From positions 2,914,001-2,978,000 of the forward strand of contig NZ_CP104285.1 of the NCBI RefSeq assembly GCF_025244905.1: a stretch of DNA of 64,000 nucleotides. The letters run 5' to 3'. The position numbers and the translations under genes were made by a program. The stretch comes from Enterobacter mori. Lineage in GTDB: Bacteria; Pseudomonadota; Gammaproteobacteria; Enterobacterales; Enterobacteriaceae. The notes under the pieces are model-generated. The model saw only the letters and a program-made list of their open reading frames with translations, made no database searches and was not told where the DNA came from. Every line of letters starts with the position of its first letter. Position 1 is the first letter of the stretch. Positions 63,710 through 64,000 of the stretch are shown one piece after another.

Positions 63710-64000
63710 ATGTTAGATAACTCACGTTTACGCATAGCTATTCAAAAATCAGGCCGTTTGAGTGACGATTCACGCGAACTGCTGGCCCGCTGCGGGATTA
63801 AAATCAACCTGCACACCCAGCGCCTGATTGCCCTGGCGGAAAATATGCCTATCGATATTCTGCGCGTGCGTGATGACGATATTCCTGGCCTGGTGATGGA
63901 CGGCGTCGTTGATCTCGGCATCATCGGTGAAAACGTGCTGGAAGAAGAGCTGCTGACCCGCCGCGCGCAGGGCGAAGACCCGCGTTACTTCACCCTGCGT
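63710..64000 (+). CDS. hisG: HisG, ATP phosphoribosyltransferase (partial, first 97 residues)
   Basis: ATG at 63710 with GAGGAATAAAG upstream; the gene runs off the right edge. [21 protein letters not shown], read in parts, and the [23 protein letters not shown] segment match E. coli HisG. It catalyses the first, feedback-inhibited step of histidine synthesis (ATP + PRPP). It is the first structural gene behind the hisL attenuator. Confidence 0.97.
   Translation, partial: MLDNSRLRIAIQKSGRLSDDSRELLARCGIKINLHTQRLIALAENMPIDILRVRDDDIPGLVMDGVVDLGIIGENVLEEELLTRRAQGEDPRYFTLR

Overview
This 64 kb window looks like chromosome from an Enterobacteriaceae member close to Enterobacter/Lelliottia. Most proteins are recognisable orthologues of E. 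coli K-12 proteins from the flagellar region through to the his operon, but the gene order differs and several Enterobacter-type accessory genes are present. No insertion sequence, integrase, CRISPR array or rRNA gene was seen.

Region 1 (1-15.6 kb) is a flagellar and chemotaxis block. Leftward run fliF-G-H-I-J-K, a short gap, then fliL-M-N-O (fliO cut by the window edge). Rightward from the same divergent control region run fliE-cheR-cheB-cheY-cheZ-flhB-flhA-flhE. These build the basal body, C-ring and export gate and supply the adaptation and phosphatase branch of chemotaxis. In K-12 the che-flhBAE genes are far from fliE, so two flagellar regions are joined here.

Region 2 (15.6-20 kb) holds three leftward genes for envelope proteins: a pertactin-type autotransporter, a TraF_2-family predicted outer-membrane protein, and a DUF1090 periplasmic protein. 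Region 3 (20-30.2 kb) is mtfA followed by a complete chromosomal aerobactin locus: a divergent shiF-type exporter and iucABCD-iutA behind a Fur box.

Region 4 (30.3-54.4 kb) is punctuated by four identical tRNA-Asn(GUU) genes. Between copies 1 and 2 lie a ChpS/ChpB toxin-antitoxin pair, a quinone-reductase/RidA pair facing a LysR regulator, a HigB/HigA pair, and the nitrogen/sulphur regulators cbl and nac (nac with a sigma-54 promoter and an NtrC-like site). Between copies 2 and 3 lie ldtA, a P-type cation ATPase, a universal stress protein, a tiny membrane ORF, an RND efflux adaptor/pump plus an acyltransferase-3-like membrane protein, pagP, shiA, amn and an M24 aminopeptidase. This 15.1 kb segment is bounded by a nearly perfect 229 bp inverted repeat (tRNA-Asn + terminator + REP). 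yeeO lies between copies 3 and 4.

Region 5 (54.4-64 kb) is close to K-12 order: a small gamma-glutamylcyclotransferase-like gene, yeeX, yeeA, sbmC (with LexA box), dacD, sbcB, plaP, yeeY, yeeZ, the his leader peptide and attenuator, and the start of hisG.

The least ordinary parts are the tRNA-bounded invertible-looking segment, the envelope/efflux cluster inside it (with an acyltransferase-3-like protein that seems to lack the usual Arg/His pair), the nested dyads over the chpS ribosome binding site, and the fused fliE-che-flh unit. Gene names rest on my recognition of family sequences, not on database searches.
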